64,000 nucleotides of DNA from Aminobacter ciceronei (GCF_014138625.1 NZ_JACJHY010000006.1:124001-188000), one strand, 5' to 3'. Positions 29,532 through 39,346 are shown, numbered from the stretch's first letter. Notes: generated by a model from the sequence alone, not told the origin. Program-made: numbers and translations.

Positions 29532-29715
29532 CTCAAGGCGCTGCTATAGGCTGTGCTTAGGTGACCCGCAAGCCGGCATTTCATCGATGAAAGTTCTCCC
29601 ACGGGATTTTCGTCGCTTCCAAGCTGGGCCATAAGCTATCGATAAGCATTTCGGCTATAAAGCCGGCCATGGCTGCGGATTCGTGCCCGTCGCCCACACC
29701 GATGAAGGACAAGGC
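29532..29715. promoter_or_regulatory. Divergent region between pyrB and the AidB-like gene
   Basis: 184 bp between divergent genes, so it should hold both promoters. No convincing consensus -35/-10 pair was found. The AT-rich stretch ATAAGCTATCGATAAGC lies near 29631-29647. Confidence 0.4.
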
Positions 29716-31344
29716 GTGACGCAGGACGTGCCGAACCAGCCCCCTCCGCTGACGGGCAGCAATGCCTGGCGCGGTGACCCGCTGCTGATCCAGATCGCGG
29801 AAGGCTTCTCCGATCCCGTGCGCCGTGACCTCGACGGGCTCGGCCGCTTCGTGCTGACTCATGAAGCGCAGGACCTGGCGCGGCTCGCCAACAGCGAAGT
29901 GCCGAAGCTCAGGACCCATGACCGCCAGGGCCGCCGTATCGATCAGGTCGAGTTCCATCCCGCCTATCACGCGCTGATGCGCCGCTCGATCGCGGGCGGC
30001 CTGCATTCCTCCGTCTGGGAGAATGGCGGCACCGAGACCGGCCGCCGCCACCAGGTGCGCGCGGCGCGCTTTTATCTGACAGCACAACTCGAATGCGGGC
30101 ATCTGTGCCCGATCACCATGACCAATGCCTCGCTTGCTGCCTTGATGGCGAGCCCGAAGCTGTTTCGCGAATGGGCACCGCGTGTCACCACGCGTAAATA
30201 TGACCAGGCGCAGAAGCCGCCGGTCGAAAAGACCGGGCTGACGCTCGGCATGGGCATGACCGAGAAGCAGGGCGGCACCGACGTGCGCGCCAACACCACC
30301 AAGGCCGAGCGTGCCGGCGGCAGTTTCTACCGGCTCACCGGTCACAAATGGTTCATGTCGGCGCCGATGTCGGATGCCTTCCTGATGTTGGCGCAGGCGC
30401 CCGAGGGGCTGTCATGCTTCCTCGTTCCGCGCATATTGAGCGACGGCTCGGCCAACGGGCTGCAGTTCCAGCGCCTGAAGGACAAGCTCGGCAACCGCTC
30501 GAATGCCTCGTCGGAAGTCGAAATCCAGGGCGCCATCGGTGACCTCGTCGGCGAACCGGGCGGCGGCATCAAGACGATCATGGACATGGTGACGCTGACG
30601 CGACTCGACTGCGCCGTCGCCTCCTCGGCGATCATGCGGGCAGGGCTTGCGGAAGCCGTCCATCATACCCGTCACCGCCAGGTGTTCGGTGCCAACCTCG
30701 TCGATCAGCCCCTGATGCAGCGCGTGCTGGCCGACATGGCGCTTGATGTCGCCGGCGCGACCGCGCTCGCCTTCCGCCTGGCACGTTCCTTTGACGAAGC
30801 GGCATCGGATCGCGGCGAGGCGGCCTTTGCCCGCGCCATGACGCCCGTCGTCAAATACTGGGTCTGCAAGATCGCGCCGGCGCTGCTCTACGAGGCGATG
30901 GAGTGCCTCGGCGGCAACGGCTATGTCGAGGAAGCGCCGCTGGCCCGCTATTATCGTGAGGCGCCGGTCAACGCGATCTGGGAGGGCTCGGGCAATGTCA
31001 TGGCGCTCGACGTGCTGCGCGTTCTGCAACGGGCGCCCGGCCTGTTCGAGGACGTGCTGGCAACGCTTGAGCGTGACCTCGGTCCTGGCGGACGCAGCGT
31101 GCTCGGCGTGCTGCGTGCCGCCATGCAGGTCGCATCGTCGGACGAGGGCTCGGCGCGCATCCTGACCGAGCAGCTGGCGATCTCGGCGGCCGCTGCCGAA
31201 CTGCGCCGCATGGGGGCAGGGCGGATTGCCGACGCCTTCATCGAGACCCGTCTCGCCGGCCAGTGGCGCGGCACCTACGGCATGCTCGACGCGCGCCACG
31301 ATTCGCGCCTGATCATCGATACGCTCTATCCACAGGTGGGCTGA
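29716..31344 (+). CDS. AidB-like acyl-CoA dehydrogenase family flavoprotein
   Basis: 542 residues, the length of E. coli AidB. Shows LGMGMTEKQGGTDVRANTT in the mid-domain, the FAD-binding dehydrogenase fold, and ECLGGNGYVEE in the C-terminal helical domain. AidB proteins bind DNA and FAD and are linked to the response to alkylation damage; isovaleryl-CoA dehydrogenase activity is weak. The GTG at 29716 follows the Shine-Dalgarno GAAGGA (29704-29709) and gives a family-like start. An upstream GTG at 29683 would add 11 residues. Confidence 0.85.
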   Translation: MTQDVPNQPPPLTGSNAWRGDPLLIQIAEGFSDPVRRDLDGLGRFVLTHEAQDLARLANSEVPKLRTHDRQGRRIDQVEFHPAYHALMRRSIAGGLHSSVWENGGTETGRRHQVRAARFYLTAQLECGHLCPITMTNASLAALMASPKLFREWAPRVTTRKYDQAQKPPVEKTGLTLGMGMTEKQGGTDVRANTTKAERAGGSFYRLTGHKWFMSAPMSDAFLMLAQAPEGLSCFLVPRILSDGSANGLQFQRLKDKLGNRSNASSEVEIQGAIGDLVGEPGGGIKTIMDMVTLTRLDCAVASSAIMRAGLAEAVHHTRHRQVFGANLVDQPLMQRVLADMALDVAGATALAFRLARSFDEAASDRGEAAFARAMTPVVKYWVCKIAPALLYEAMECLGGNGYVEEAPLARYYREAPVNAIWEGSGNVMALDVLRVLQRAPGLFEDVLATLERDLGPGGRSVLGVLRAAMQVASSDEGSARILTEQLAISAAAAELRRMGAGRIADAFIETRLAGQWRGTYGMLDARHDSRLIIDTLYPQVG

Positions 31345-31537
31345 CACGTTCCGGGTCACAGGCCGTCCCATTTTCGGACGGCTGCGGCCAAATTAACCTT
31401 AACAAATGGTTTACGTTGCGCGTCGCAGGCGCAGGGCCCACTGTCTTTTGCAAAGAAGCAGGAATCCCGATGCCGGTCCTTTCGAACCAGTTCCAGGGCG
31501 ATGAAGCCGCCAGACCGCCGGCCAGAGGTAGCGTCTG

Positions 31538-31873
31538 ATGCGCTATATTTTCGCCGTTTGGGCTGCGCCGCTGGTCCTGTTCTGGGGCTGGTACTTCCTG
31601 TCGATCAACGACCTCCATTTCGGTTACCCGATCCTGAGCCGCGCCCTGAACCTGGCGATCTTCGACCTCTATGGCGAATTGCTCGGCGTCGAAGCGGCCA
31701 AGATCCCGTGGATGATCGGCAAGGCCTGCATCATCGACACATTCATCCTTTTGGGAATCTGGGCGTTCCGCCGTCGCAAGCTGATTGCCGAGAAGGTGAG
31801 TGGCTGGCGCTCTAATCCCCGGCCGGAGATGCGTCGAGTGTCTGAAGCCGGTCGAGTACACCCTGCAGAATAA
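31538..31873 (+). CDS. Small membrane protein, DUF6105-like
   Basis: 111 residues with two predicted membrane helices: [17 protein letters not shown] near the N-terminus and an [13 protein letters not shown] helix near residue 68-80, followed by RRRK. The family resemblance to the rhizobial DUF6105 group is from memory; function unknown. The last 62 bp run opposite to the 3' end of ruvX. A 22-codon frame (31470-31538) ends at its ATG as TGATG and may be only chance. Confidence 0.65.
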   Translation: MRYIFAVWAAPLVLFWGWYFLSINDLHFGYPILSRALNLAIFDLYGELLGVEAAKIPWMIGKACIIDTFILLGIWAFRRRKLIAEKVSGWRSNPRPEMRRVSEAGRVHPAE

Positions 31874-32297
31874 AGGCGGCGGCGGCCGAATCGATGCGGC
31901 CGTCACGCTTCTTGCGCGAGACGTCCATCTCGATCAGCGCGCGTTCGGCGGCGACCGTCGACAGCCGCTCATCCCAGAACAGGAACGGCAGGTCGGTCAG
32001 GTTGGCTGCGTTGCGCACGAAGGCGCGCGACTTCTGGGCGCGTGGCCCCTCGGAGCCATCCATGTTGATCGGCAGGCCGATGACGATCGCACCGGTGTTC
32101 TCCTTGGCCAGCATGGCAAGCAAGGCGGCCACGTCTAGCGTGAATTTCTTGCGGATGATGACTTGGCGCGGATGCGAGAAGGAGAGCCCGCGATCGGAGA
32201 CAGCAACGCCGATCGTCTTGTCGCCGAGGTCGAGCCCGGCTAGCGTCTTTCCGCCGGCCAGCAGCCCGGGCAGTTGTTCAATCGTAACGATGGCCAA
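31812..32297 (-). CDS. ruvX: Putative pre-16S rRNA nuclease / Holliday junction resolvase-like YqgF
   Basis: 161-residue RNase H-fold nuclease. Motifs: [17 protein letters not shown] with the first catalytic Asp, [14 protein letters not shown], the Glu in FWDERLST, and the Asp in [11 protein letters not shown]. YqgF matures the 5' end of 16S rRNA in E. coli, and the older resolvase name persists. It overlaps the upstream-strand membrane protein gene tail-to-tail by 62 bp. Confidence 0.92.
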   Translation of the reverse strand: MAIVTIEQLPGLLAGGKTLAGLDLGDKTIGVAVSDRGLSFSHPRQVIIRKKFTLDVAALLAMLAKENTGAIVIGLPINMDGSEGPRAQKSRAFVRNAANLTDLPFLFWDERLSTVAAERALIEMDVSRKKRDGRIDSAAAAFILQGVLDRLQTLDASPAGD

Positions 32298-32443
32298 GCG
32301 GCTTTCCTCTTTGAATTGCCGGATGCGTGCGCCCGGACGGGCAGCGCAGGTCCTAACACCTTGAATTTACGTATCGGCCTCTTTGAAAGGGGCGTCGTGC
32401 GTTCTATCCTTTGGCCGGCGAAATGACGAGGAGTGCCGAAACG

Positions 32444-33151
32444 ATGAAGCTGACCTGGTATGGACATTCGGCATTCCGGATTGAAGTCGCTGGCGCTACC
32501 ATTCTGATCGACCCGTTCCTGACCGGCAATCCGTCATGGGGACAGTCCTGGGAGCAGGCCGCCGAGGGCGTCACCCATGTGCTTTTGACGCACGGCCATG
32601 ACGACCATATCGGCGATGCCGCAGCGATCCTGAAGAAGACCGGCGCCATGCTCGTCGCCAATTTCGAGATCTGCATGTATCTCGTCGGCCAGGGTGTCGG
32701 CGACAAGCAGATCAATCCCGGCAACATCGGCGGCACCGTCGATTGCGGCAGCTTCACCACCACCTTCGTTGCGGCGCTGCATTCGTCGTCGGTCAGCGGG
32801 CCGAATGGCGGCAACGTCTATCTCGGCAATCCCGGCGGCCTGGTGCTGCATTTCGCCGAGGAGCGCACGCTTTATCACATGGGCGATACCGACATCTTCT
32901 CCGACATGGCGCTGATCAACGAACTGCACGAACCGGTCATCGGCCTCGTGCCGATCGGCGACCGCTTCACCATGGGCGGTGCTGTGGCGGCCCTTGCCTG
33001 CCGGCGATTCTTCAAGTTCGAAACGGTGGTGCCATGCCACTTCGCCAGCTTCCCGATCATCGACCAGACGGCGGAACAGTTCGTTGCCGGTCTCGAAGGC
33101 TCAGGCATCGAGGTCGTGCTGCCCAGGGTTGGCGTGGCGACCGACATTTGA
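32444..33151 (+). CDS. UPF0173 metal-dependent hydrolase (metallo-beta-lactamase fold)
   Basis: 235 residues. The metal-binding motif [10 protein letters not shown] (HxHxDH) and further His (HSSSVS, CHFAS) are present. N-terminal [14 protein letters not shown] is typical of UPF0173/YtkL hydrolases, which may act on nucleotides or lactones; the substrate is unknown. The ATG at 32444 is chosen: GAGGAG at 32428-32433 is a good ribosome site. Earlier in-frame starts at 32411 and 32423 lack one. Confidence 0.88.
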   Translation: MKLTWYGHSAFRIEVAGATILIDPFLTGNPSWGQSWEQAAEGVTHVLLTHGHDDHIGDAAAILKKTGAMLVANFEICMYLVGQGVGDKQINPGNIGGTVDCGSFTTTFVAALHSSSVSGPNGGNVYLGNPGGLVLHFAEERTLYHMGDTDIFSDMALINELHEPVIGLVPIGDRFTMGGAVAALACRRFFKFETVVPCHFASFPIIDQTAEQFVAGLEGSGIEVVLPRVGVATDI

Positions 33152-33183
33152 GCTGGCGGCTGTGCCGCGAAGTGGGGTTTGAC

Positions 33184-33600
33184 ATGAAGTTCTTGCGCAT
33201 TCTTTCGGTGTCCTCGCTGGCAGTGTTCGGCACGTCGGCCCATGCCGCCGACTTCATCAAGGGTGTCTATCTCCAGTCCGAGGAGCTCTGCGCCCAGGCG
33301 AAGAAGGATTCGCTGCAGTCGGTCATCGACGCCGGCAGCCTGATCCTGTCGTCGAACGGTCTCGAAAGCGTCGAGTACAATTGCGAGTTCCTCAATGTCA
33401 CGCGCGCGACGCGGGCGCCTGCATGGGTCGTGACCGCCGTGTGCCAGGAGCCCGGGCATCTGTTCCCAGACACGCTCTCCATCCTCGAACTCAGCCCGAC
33501 GCAACTCGAGCTCGTTTCAGTGCGCCAGGTCGATCCCGAGGGCGGCCAGACCGACAATGGCGGCACCTACGTGCTGTGCGATGGCGTCGCCATGCCATGA
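33184..33600 (+). CDS. Small secreted four-cysteine protein
   Basis: 138 residues, with a clear signal peptide (cleavage near AHA-AD, residue 21-22). The mature part has four Cys (SEELCAQ, YNCEF, AVCQE, VLCDG), consistent with two periplasmic disulfides. The family is not recognised; similar small Cys-containing exported proteins are common in Rhizobiales. It starts 32 bp after the UPF0173 gene, so cotranscription is possible. The true start is the ATG at 33184, although the frame is open far upstream. Confidence 0.65.
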   Translation: MKFLRILSVSSLAVFGTSAHAADFIKGVYLQSEELCAQAKKDSLQSVIDAGSLILSSNGLESVEYNCEFLNVTRATRAPAWVVTAVCQEPGHLFPDTLSILELSPTQLELVSVRQVDPEGGQTDNGGTYVLCDGVAMP

Positions 33601-33683
33601 GCATGATCATCGATGTTGCACCGCGCCCGCCGCGCCGTTATAGCCCGACCTGACCAAATTTACCGGCTTTCCGGAGTTTTTCG

Positions 33684-33971
33684 ATGTCCGTTGATCTCAA
33701 GACCGTCAAGCGCGTCGCGCATCTCGCCCGTATCGCAGTGAGCGAGGACGATGCCCAGCGCATGACCGGCGAATTGAACGCTATCCTCGGCTTCGTCGAG
33801 CAACTCAACGAGGTCGACGTCACGGGCGTCGAGCCAATGACGTCGGTCACGCCGATGGAGATGAAGAAGCGCGTCGATGCCGTCACCGACGGCAACAAGG
33901 CGGCCGACATCGTCGCCAACGCGCCTGCCACCGACGAGAATTTCTTCCTTGTGCCGAAAGTGGTGGAATAG
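33684..33971 (+). CDS. gatC: Glutamyl-tRNA(Gln)/aspartyl-tRNA(Asn) amidotransferase subunit C
   Basis: 95-residue GatC, the clamp between GatA and GatB in the transamidosome. N-terminal [20 protein letters not shown] and C-terminal [12 protein letters not shown] are typical. gatA follows after 69 bp. GatB is not in the window. Confidence 0.95.
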   Translation: MSVDLKTVKRVAHLARIAVSEDDAQRMTGELNAILGFVEQLNEVDVTGVEPMTSVTPMEMKKRVDAVTDGNKAADIVANAPATDENFFLVPKVVE

Positions 33972-34040
33972 GCCCTGCCGGCCAGTCCGTCGTCTCATCA
34001 AAAGCAGCTTTCGGCTGCGTGACCCCGAAGTGAATTCGCC

Positions 34041-35606
34041 ATGACCGACCTGACCAGACTGACGATTGCCGAAGCGCGCGAGAAGCTGCGCGGCAAGGAG
34101 ATCACCGCCACGGAGCTGACCGACGCCTACGTCAAGGCGATCGATCAGGCCAACGCGACCTTCAACGCGTATGTCGCCACCACGCCTGAAAAGGCGCGCG
34201 AGATGGCCAAGGCGTCCGACGCCAGGCTCGCCAGGGGCGACGGCGGTGCGCTCGAGGGCATTCCGCTCGGCATCAAGGATCTGTTCGCCACCGAAGGCGT
34301 GCATACCCAGGCCTGCAGCCATGTGCTGGACGGTTTCGAGCCGCGCTACGAATCGACGGTGACGGCCAATCTGTGGGCCGACGGTGCTGTCATGCTCGGC
34401 AAGCTCAACATGGACGAGTTCGCCATGGGCTCGTCCAACGAGACCTCCTATTACGGTCCAGTGATCAACCCGTGGCGGCGGTCGCGCACCGAGACGGTGG
34501 TGATGCCGACAACCCATCAAGGCGATGGCGGCTTCGTTGCATCAGGTGGCGCAAGGACCGCGCGCAGCTATGACAACATGCAACTTGTGCCAGGCGGCTC
34601 CTCGGGTGGCTCTGCGGCAGCCGTTTCGGCCTTCCTCTGCGCCGGTGCGACGGCCACCGACACGGGCGGCTCGATCCGCCAGCCGGCGGCCTTTACCGGC
34701 ACTGTCGGCATCAAGCCGACCTATGGCCGTGTTTCGCGCTGGGGCACCGTTGCTTTCGCCTCGTCGCTCGATCAGGCCGGTCCGATCGCCCGCGACGTGC
34801 GCGACGCTGCGATCCTGCTCAAGTCGATGGCCTCCGTCGATGCCAAGGACACCACTTCGGTCGACTTGCCGGTGCCGGACTACGAAGCGGCGATCGGCAA
34901 GTCGGTCAAGGGCATGAAGATCGGCATTCCCAAGGAATACCGCGTCGACGGCATGCCCGAGGACATCGAGGCACTTTGGCAGAAGGGCATTGCCTGGCTC
35001 AGGGATGCCGGCGCCGAGATCGTCGATATCTCGCTGCCGCATACCAAATACGCGCTGCCAGCCTATTACATCGTGGCGCCTGCCGAAGCGTCGTCGAACC
35101 TCGCTCGCTATGACGGCGTCCGCTACGGCCTGCGCGTGCCGGGCAAGGACATCATAGAGATGTACGAGAACACTCGCGCCGCCGGCTTCGGCCGCGAGGT
35201 CAAGCGCCGCATCATGATCGGCACCTATGTGCTGTCGGCCGGCTATTACGACGCCTACTACCTCCAGGCGCAGAAAGTGCGCACGCTGATCAAGCGCGAC
35301 TTCGAACTGGCGTTTGCCGCCGGCGTCGATGTCATCCTGACGCCGGCAACGCCTTCGGCCGCGTTCGGCGTCGCCGACGAGGACATGGCCGCAGATCCGG
35401 TCAAGATGTATCTCAACGACATCTTCACGGTGACGGTGAACATGGCCGGCCTGCCTGGCATCGCCGTCCCCGCCGGCCTCGACGGCCACGGCCTGCCGCT
35501 CGGCCTACAACTGATCGGGCGCCCGTTTGACGAAGAGACGCTGTTCCAGACCGCTCATGTCATCGAGCAGGCCGCTGGCCGTTTCCAGCCGGACAAATGG
35601 TGGTAG
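34041..35606 (+). CDS. gatA: Glutamyl-tRNA(Gln)/aspartyl-tRNA(Asn) amidotransferase subunit A
   Basis: 521-residue amidase that frees ammonia from glutamine to convert Glu-tRNA(Gln). The Ser-cisSer-Lys triad is visible: Lys in GIKDLF, GGSSGGS, and [11 protein letters not shown]. Compared with usual GatA (about 480-495 aa) it carries about 30 extra residues between INPWRR and LVPGGSSGG (DNA 34482-34583), just before the catalytic Ser loop. The insert is in frame and may be normal in this lineage. Confidence 0.95.
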   Translation: MTDLTRLTIAEAREKLRGKEITATELTDAYVKAIDQANATFNAYVATTPEKAREMAKASDARLARGDGGALEGIPLGIKDLFATEGVHTQACSHVLDGFEPRYESTVTANLWADGAVMLGKLNMDEFAMGSSNETSYYGPVINPWRRSRTETVVMPTTHQGDGGFVASGGARTARSYDNMQLVPGGSSGGSAAAVSAFLCAGATATDTGGSIRQPAAFTGTVGIKPTYGRVSRWGTVAFASSLDQAGPIARDVRDAAILLKSMASVDAKDTTSVDLPVPDYEAAIGKSVKGMKIGIPKEYRVDGMPEDIEALWQKGIAWLRDAGAEIVDISLPHTKYALPAYYIVAPAEASSNLARYDGVRYGLRVPGKDIIEMYENTRAAGFGREVKRRIMIGTYVLSAGYYDAYYLQAQKVRTLIKRDFELAFAAGVDVILTPATPSAAFGVADEDMAADPVKMYLNDIFTVTVNMAGLPGIAVPAGLDGHGLPLGLQLIGRPFDEETLFQTAHVIEQAAGRFQPDKWW

Positions 35607-35738
35607 GCGTATAGCGCCTATCAGCCGAAGCCGGGCACGTGTCAGCTGTCCAGTCGAGCAAGTCCGGGGTCGTACTTTGCGGGCTGACATAGTAGTGGAT
35701 TGGAGGGGGCTCCATTCCACTACGGACGGCATATCGGT

Positions 35739-36536
35739 TTGTTCTTCTATCTCTCCAAGATCTTCTGGTTCTTCGCCCAGCCGCTCAATTTCGCAATCTT
35801 CCTGCTTGCGGCCGGGCTCGTTGCCAGCTTCTTCGGGCGCCGGCGCCTCTTCCGCATTGCGACTTTCGCCTCGCTGATGATTCTGGCCCTCGCGACCTGG
35901 ACCTCGCTTGGCTCGCTGATGCTCAATCCGTTGGAAGAGCGGTTCCAGCGACCAGCCCAGCCGGCCAGGGTCGACGGCATCATCGTGCTCGGTGGCGGCT
36001 TCGAGGGCGCGATCAATCTGGTGCGGGGCGGCTATGAGCTCAACAGCGGTGGCGACCGCATGGTCGAGACGGCGATCCTTGCCAGGCGCTATCCCGATGC
36101 GAAGGTCGTCATTTCAGGCGGCACAGGAACGCTGGTACTCGAAGGCGAAGGCGATGCCGACACGGCGCCGCGCCTGCTCGAAGCGCTCGGGGTGGCGCGC
36201 GACAGGCTGATTCTCGAAAACCGTTCGCGGAACACTTACGAAAATGCGCTGTTCTCCAAGGAGATGGTGACGCCAAAGCCTGGCGAGACGTGGCTGCTGG
36301 TCACCTCGGCCTTCCACATGCCGCGTTCGATGGCGCTGTTTGCCAAGGCCGGTTTCGATGTCACCGCCTGGCCTGTCGACTACCGGACATCGGGCGAAGA
36401 GGGCGTCGGCCTGTTCACCGACAACCCCGCCGATTCGCTGCAGAACACGACGATGGCGATGCGCGAATGGATCGGCCTTCTCGCCTACTGGCTGTCGGGT
36501 CGAATCGACGATCCGTTTCCAGGCCCGAAATCCTGA
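35739..36536 (+). CDS. YdcF/SanA-like (DUF218) membrane protein
   Basis: About 265 residues. Two N-terminal membrane helices are followed by a DUF218 domain: IIVLGGGFEGA, VVISGGTGTL, ENRSRNTYENA and LLVTSAFHMPRS. Members such as YdcF/SanA/ElyC affect envelope integrity or bind nucleotides. The TTG at 35739 (MFFYLSKIFWFF) resembles family starts; an earlier TTG at 35700 would add 13 residues, and neither has a strong ribosome site. The 3' end overlaps the convergent DUF599 gene by 52 bp. Confidence 0.8.
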   Translation: MFFYLSKIFWFFAQPLNFAIFLLAAGLVASFFGRRRLFRIATFASLMILALATWTSLGSLMLNPLEERFQRPAQPARVDGIIVLGGGFEGAINLVRGGYELNSGGDRMVETAILARRYPDAKVVISGGTGTLVLEGEGDADTAPRLLEALGVARDRLILENRSRNTYENALFSKEMVTPKPGETWLLVTSAFHMPRSMALFAKAGFDVTAWPVDYRTSGEEGVGLFTDNPADSLQNTTMAMREWIGLLAYWLSGRIDDPFPGPKS

Positions 36537-37243
36537 ACCAGCACCGCCTTGCGAGCCTCGGAAAAGAACTGGCGTCTGATCAGCACCGCGAGCAGCACCA
36601 CTGTGGTGACGAAGAAGACGCGCGCGTCGACGAACCAGCCGAGATAGCCGATCGAGAAAAACACGCCGCGCAGGCCGGCGTTGAAATGCTTGCCGGCCAG
36701 CTGGTTCATCCGGGTCGCCCGCATGACTGCGACGTCGATCGCCGCGTTGGGCTCGCTGCCGGGGCTGAGCTGGGGAACGGCGCCGATCAGGATCGAGCAG
36801 TAGTTGAACAGCCGGTAGGCCCAGCCGAACTTGAAGAACGAATAGGCCAGGATGACGATCAGGCCGATGACCTTGATCTCGAACAGTGGCCGTGCGGTGG
36901 CGCCTGCAAGCGGCACGTCGCTCAAGATGGCCAGAACGCGATCGGAGGCGCCAAGCAGGGCAAAGCAGCCGCCGACGGCAATCAGCGAGCTGGAGGCGAA
37001 GAAGGCGGTGCCTTGCTGCAGCCCGTTCATGATCGAGGTGTCGACGATCCTGACCTCGCGCCGAGCCATCGTCGCCATCCAGGCGGCACGTTGGGCGTTC
37101 ATCGCCCGCGTCAGCGACATGCGCGTGACAATATGGCCTTCGGCGCCAAGGGCATGAAATACCCAGCCGGCGAGGAAGAACGCCAGTGCCGCGATGTCGA
37201 GAGCGCCCAATGGGCCGGTCATGGAAACGGAATCGTTGATCAT
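36485..37243 (-). CDS. DUF599 family membrane protein
   Basis: 252 residues with about four membrane helices and the DUF599 signature region NAQRAAWMATMARREVRIVDTSIMNG. The function is unknown in this family of bacterial and plant proteins. The ATG at 37243 is used (a second Met lies seven codons later). The C-terminal 17 codons lie opposite the end of the YdcF gene. Confidence 0.85.
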   Translation of the reverse strand: MINDSVSMTGPLGALDIAALAFFLAGWVFHALGAEGHIVTRMSLTRAMNAQRAAWMATMARREVRIVDTSIMNGLQQGTAFFASSSLIAVGGCFALLGASDRVLAILSDVPLAGATARPLFEIKVIGLIVILAYSFFKFGWAYRLFNYCSILIGAVPQLSPGSEPNAAIDVAVMRATRMNQLAGKHFNAGLRGVFFSIGYLGWFVDARVFFVTTVVLLAVLIRRQFFSEARKAVLVQDFGPGNGSSIRPDSQ

Positions 37244-37372
37244 CCAGTGCAGGCTAGCATGTGCGCCGCACCTATTTCGAGATCATCTGCCTGCCACGGC
37301 AGTGTCACAGGTGTTTAGAAAGCGTGAATCGTGAATTCGGCATAAGTGCCTGATTTGATTAAAAATGGATTG

Positions 37373-37421
37373 ATGGCCGCATGGCTGCCATGCAGATTTC
37401 GCCATGCTTTGGCCATTTTTT
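37373..37421 (+). terminator. Terminator-like hairpin in a gene-free region (candidate sRNA 3' end)
   Basis: A plus-strand stem: ATGGCCGCATGG (37373-37384) pairs with CCATGC...GGCCAT (37402-37416, with a 3-nt TTT bulge) and is followed by a T-tract to 37421. No plus-strand gene precedes it: the DUF599 gene upstream runs the other way from 37243. A short plus-strand transcript beginning between about 37250 and 37370 would end here. Its start is not identifiable. Confidence 0.4.
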
Positions 37422-37527
37422 GCAATTGCGAAGGCGCGCGCAAAGGCGTATCCAGCAGGCAACTCGGCCGCGTGCTGAGGCGGACCCACCGCCCGCTGAC
37501 CGAACCACAAGGATCTTGCTAAACATC

Positions 37528-37656
37528 ATGGATGACGGCGTTCAGAAATCCTGCTGGGGCCTTACGGCCAAGGCAGTGATTGGCTTTGCAGGTTTTCTTC
37601 TTATTGCCTGGCTGGTGAGCGGTGCCGAAACGGCAGCTGTCGTGGCCGCCGGCTGA
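37528..37656 (+). CDS. Putative small membrane protein (42 aa)
   Basis: An ATG-started frame of 42 codons: a short polar head (MDDGVQKSCWG), one hydrophobic helix (AVIGFAGFLLIAWLV) and an Ala/Val tail. A near-perfect intrinsic terminator starts 25 bp after the stop, which shows a transcript ends here. A weak AAGGA lies 14 nt before the ATG. No family recognised. The frame is open further upstream to 37381, but that part looks non-coding. Confidence 0.45.
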   Translation: MDDGVQKSCWGLTAKAVIGFAGFLLIAWLVSGAETAAVVAAG

Positions 37657-37680
37657 TCGAAAATCGCCAGGATTGGATAC

Positions 37681-37708
37681 AAAAAGCGCGGCTGGGCCGC
37701 GCTTTTTT
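37681..37708 (+). terminator. Strong Rho-independent terminator
   Basis: GCGCGGC (37686-37692), loop TGG, GCCGCGC (37696-37702), with five A before and six T after. It closes the transcript that contains the 42-aa ORF, and sits 145 bp before sdaA. It could also act on the other strand because of the A-tract. Confidence 0.85.
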
Positions 37709-37852
37709 GCTATATGGCCTTGCGTTGTCAGGCGGTTTTTTCAAATGTCGCGCGCTGAGCAAACCACGTCGGATCGCGCCTAGCCACAGACGTGAAAAGG
37801 GCGGAATGATCGTATACGCGACATGAGCCGCCGACGTCGCAGGGAGTGAGAT

Positions 37853-39256
37853 TTGTTTCTTTCGGTATTCGACCTGTTCAAGATCGGCATTGGTCCGTCG
37901 AGCTCGCACACGATGGGGCCGATGACGGCGGCCGCGCGTTTTCTTGACGAGATCCTCACCGGCGACTGGCCGCGCCCGGCCGGCGCCAAGGTCGACCGCG
38001 TCGGCGCCAGCCTGCACGGTTCGCTCGCCTATACCGGCGTCGGCCACGGAACCGACCGCGCCGTCATGCTCGGCCTCTACGGGCTGACCCCTGTCACCGT
38101 CGACCCGGACCAGACGGACGGCATCGTCGAGCAGATCTCGCGCGACAAGCGTGTGTCGCCGGAGGGCCATCCGTCCTATCGCTTCGATCCGGGCATCGAT
38201 CTTGTGCTCGACAAGAAGACGCCACTGCTCGGCCACGCTAACGGCATGGCGTTTTACGCTTATGACGCGAGCGACCGCCTGCTGCTCAAGCGCATCTATT
38301 ACTCCATCGGCGGCGGCTTCGTCGTTTCAGAGGAAGAGCTGCAGCGCATGAAGGCCAAGACCGCGGCTCCGGCGGCGGGCAAGCGTGTGCCCTATCCGTT
38401 TGCGAATGCCGTCGAAATGCTGGCTATGGCGTCGCGGAGCGGGCTCTCCATTGCCGAGATGAAGCGCGCCAATGAAGAAATCCACATGCAGCGCGCTGAT
38501 CTCGATGCCGGTCTTGATGCCGTCTGGGACGCAATGAGCCGCTGTATCGACCGTGGCCTGTCGCAGGACGGTATCATGCCGGGCGGCCTCAAGGTTCGTC
38601 GTCGCGCCCGCCAGCTGCACGACAAGCTGCAGGAGCAGTGGAGCCAGAACCGGCCCAACCCGCTGCTTGCCAATGACTGGCTGTCGATCTACGCCATGGC
38701 CGTCAACGAAGAGAATGCCGCCGGCGGCCGTGTCGTCACGGCGCCCACCAACGGTGCTGCCGGCACGCTGCCGGCCGTCCTGCGCTACTGGCTGCATTTC
38801 CATGTCGAGGCGGACAAGGACAGCATCCGCGACTTCCTGCTGACTGCAGCCGCCGTGGGCGGCATCATCAAGACCAACGCCTCCATTTCCGGCGCCGAGG
38901 TCGGCTGCCAGGGCGAGGTCGGCTCGGCGTCGGCGATGGCGGCGGCCGGGCTGTGCGCCGTCATGGGCGGTACACCCGAGCAGGTCGAGAACGCCGCCGA
39001 GATCGCGCTCGAACACCATCTCGGCATGACCTGCGATCCCGTCGGCGGCCTTGTCCAGGTGCCGTGCATCGAGCGCAACGCGCTCGGCGCGGTCAAGGCG
39101 GTCACCGCGGCCTCGCTCGCCATCAAGGGCGACGGCAAGCATTTCGTGCCGCTCGACGCCGCCATCGAGACGATGCGCCAGACCGGCATGGACATGAGCG
39201 AGAAGTACAAGGAAACCAGCCTTGGCGGTCTCGCGGTCAACGTCGTCGAGTGCTGA
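37853..39256 (+). CDS. sdaA: L-serine ammonia-lyase, iron-sulfur type
   Basis: 467-residue enzyme that deaminates serine to pyruvate, with fused beta and alpha domains. N-terminal [15 protein letters not shown] is the family hallmark. Cys for the [4Fe-4S] cluster appear in [22 protein letters not shown] and QVPCIERN. The start is TTG at 37853, supported by AGGGAG at 37841-37846; no ATG fits the family start [10 protein letters not shown]. Monocistronic. Confidence 0.94.
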   Translation: MFLSVFDLFKIGIGPSSSHTMGPMTAAARFLDEILTGDWPRPAGAKVDRVGASLHGSLAYTGVGHGTDRAVMLGLYGLTPVTVDPDQTDGIVEQISRDKRVSPEGHPSYRFDPGIDLVLDKKTPLLGHANGMAFYAYDASDRLLLKRIYYSIGGGFVVSEEELQRMKAKTAAPAAGKRVPYPFANAVEMLAMASRSGLSIAEMKRANEEIHMQRADLDAGLDAVWDAMSRCIDRGLSQDGIMPGGLKVRRRARQLHDKLQEQWSQNRPNPLLANDWLSIYAMAVNEENAAGGRVVTAPTNGAAGTLPAVLRYWLHFHVEADKDSIRDFLLTAAAVGGIIKTNASISGAEVGCQGEVGSASAMAAAGLCAVMGGTPEQVENAAEIALEHHLGMTCDPVGGLVQVPCIERNALGAVKAVTAASLAIKGDGKHFVPLDAAIETMRQTGMDMSEKYKETSLGGLAVNVVEC

Positions 39257-39268
39257 GGGTGTCCGACG

Positions 39269-39289
39269 GGCTGGCCCAACGGGCCAGCC
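39269..39289 (+). terminator. Perfect hairpin after sdaA
   Basis: GGCTGGCCC (39269-39277), loop AAC, GGGCCAGCC (39281-39289): a 9-bp GC-rich stem 13 bp after the sdaA stop. It lacks a T-tract, so it may stabilise the 3' end rather than terminate alone. Confidence 0.45.
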
Positions 39290-39346
39290 TGTGCAAAACC
39301 ACTGGCGGCGTTGAATGCGTCTGACGGAGACGCTAGTTTTCAGCCC

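Noticed and set aside
31470-31538. 22-codon frame ending at the DUF6105-like start (TGATG)
   Set aside because: Too short, no recognised content; a leader peptide is possible but unsupported.
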